Below, piece by piece: positions 39,872 to 40,651 of a stretch of DNA of 40,651 nucleotides; positions within the stretch are counted from its first letter, which is position 1, and every line of letters begins with the position of its first letter. Both the position numbers and the translations under genes were made by a program. The stretch comes from Chitinophagaceae bacterium (GTDB lineage: Bacteria; Bacteroidota; Bacteroidia; Chitinophagales; Chitinophagaceae): contig CANCVE010000029.1 in assembly GCA_947381435.1 (NCBI GenBank), positions 1-40,651 of the forward strand, read 5' to 3'. The notes beneath the pieces are model-generated. The model saw only the letters and a program-made list of their open reading frames with translations, searched no databases and was not told where the DNA came from.

Positions 39872-40651
39872 CTATTTTCCTACCTGCATCCTCGCATACC
39901 AGTTGCCGGCAAAGTCAGTTTCGTTTTTTACGTACAGAAAAAGCATATCGGCCGAACCAAATTCAGCAAATGGAATTTCCTTTTCCGTATGTGCTGGTAC
40001 ATCAATTGCCACGCCTACCATCACACCATCTAAAACGTGTGTGGCAAAATATTGTTGTGGTAAATCTGATTTATTCTTCAAAACAAAAACACTTTTAGGC
40101 ACAATCAAATCGCCAATGCACAACATAATGGTATTCGCCAAAACCAACCCCGATTTCTCTACCGTTGGGTTCGTTCCATCGCCTGTTAGCAGGCTAAAGT
40201 CGAAATAAGTAAGACATTTGGTAATGTCCGGAAAAAACTCTTTTCCTACCGAAAACATGGTCGTCATCAATGCTTCTTCCACAGGTACCCTGCTCGTTTT
40301 TACTGTTCCTATTACCGCTTTTACAACGGTGTTGCTATCTGTTTTATCGCCCAATGCAGCAGTAACATCCGTCTCAAAGCCAGCGTATCTTGTAGCAAAA
40401 GGCACACCGCCCAATTGGGTTTTATACTGATTTGCTTTCACAGACATTCGATGTACTATTTGCAGGATATTATCTTTTGTAAGATGATTAAACTCGTCGA
40501 GCCCCTTAGGAAAAAATTGTTTGTAGGTAGCAGACCCAACTGCAAACACGGCAGCGATGGCATGATAGTCTGCATGAACACCATCGTAAAACTTCTTAAC
40601 GGCAACCCGAAGCTCTACTGTAAATCCTGTGCTGTCCGATTTGTCGATCGA
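39872..40651 (-). CDS. Unidentified protein, 5' end cut by window edge
   Basis: The frame is open from the window edge to the stop at 39872, at least 259 codons. A GTG at 40549 is not a needed start, because coding-like sequence continues upstream (FTVELRVAVKKFYDGVHADY, HAIAAVFAVGSATYKQFFP). The N-terminal half is helical (NHLTKDNILQIVHRMSVKAN). The C-terminal part looks like a beta-sandwich ending VKNETDFAGNWYARMQVGK. No signal peptide can be judged. I do not recognise the family. The stop codon is 3 bp from a heptameric repeat cluster. Confidence 0.7.
   Translation of the reverse strand, partial: SIDKSDSTGFTVELRVAVKKFYDGVHADYHAIAAVFAVGSATYKQFFPKGLDEFNHLTKDNILQIVHRMSVKANQYKTQLGGVPFATRYAGFETDVTAALGDKTDSNTVVKAVIGTVKTSRVPVEEALMTTMFSVGKEFFPDITKCLTYFDFSLLTGDGTNPTVEKSGLVLANTIMLCIGDLIVPKSVFVLKNKSDLPQQYFATHVLDGVMVGVAIDVPAHTEKEIPFAEFGSADMLFLYVKNETDFAGNWYARMQVGK

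Overview
The window looks like chromosomal DNA of a member of the Bacteroidota, probably a Chitinophagaceae-like bacterium. It is AT-rich and carries proteins with both kinds of type IX secretion (T9SS) sorting domain: a C-terminal 'PNP' Por domain and a gliding-type 'FVPNAFTPNGDG' domain. It also has bacillithiol-linked redox proteins (BrxA/B and YtxJ), a DUF6526 protein, a DUF6089-like barrel, TAnnTTTG-type promoter words, and many genes without a Shine-Dalgarno sequence. No rRNA, tRNA or CRISPR array was seen.

Layout. Positions 1-524 hold the start of a transposase-like gene and a small remnant. A class I photolyase follows. From 8653 down to 2020 runs a tight minus-strand operon: a large periplasmic TPR protein, an outer-membrane barrel, a membrane-anchored protein with two HU/CCDC81-like repeats, a small two-helix membrane protein and a methyltransferase. 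Positions 8.7-11.5 kb are accessory-looking: a perfect 25-bp inverted repeat, a YbgC-like thioesterase, a 21-bp phased palindrome array, an orphan membrane protein and a DUF6526 protein. From 11.6 to 21.0 kb lies a plus-strand surface-polysaccharide locus: acyltransferase 3, a 50-aa membrane peptide, an O-antigen polymerase/ligase, glycosyltransferases of GT4, GT8, GT14 and GT2 type, then an MBOAT O-acyltransferase with its SGNH partner. From 21.4 to 27.2 kb most genes are on the minus strand: a divergent Lgt, bacilliredoxin, rhomboid protease, DUF6089-like barrel, a 39-aa lipoprotein with YtxJ, and TsaC/Sua5. Hsp20 lies among them on the plus strand. From 27.4 to 36.1 kb are DapD, an EamA transporter, a YigZ/IMPACT protein, YdcF, a T9SS-secreted protein and a ppk1-ppx pair. 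The window ends with an SDR, a large PKD/gliding-type secreted protein and an unidentified gene cut by the edge.

The most unusual content is intergenic. Two arrays of unrelated sequence (9641-9864 and 29219-29425) share one architecture. Each has an exact 21-bp period, and every unit is a short palindrome with a six-base core. The core inverts in some units while the phase is kept. Four further gene-end regions carry 7-bp phased repeats: ACTGNNN/NNNCAGT arranged as inverted clusters at 28204-28304 and 39749-39869, and ACTCATA-like words ending on stop codons at 1986-2030 and 30262-30306. Because 21 is three times 7, these may be products of one repeat-generating process. This is the best candidate for something undescribed.
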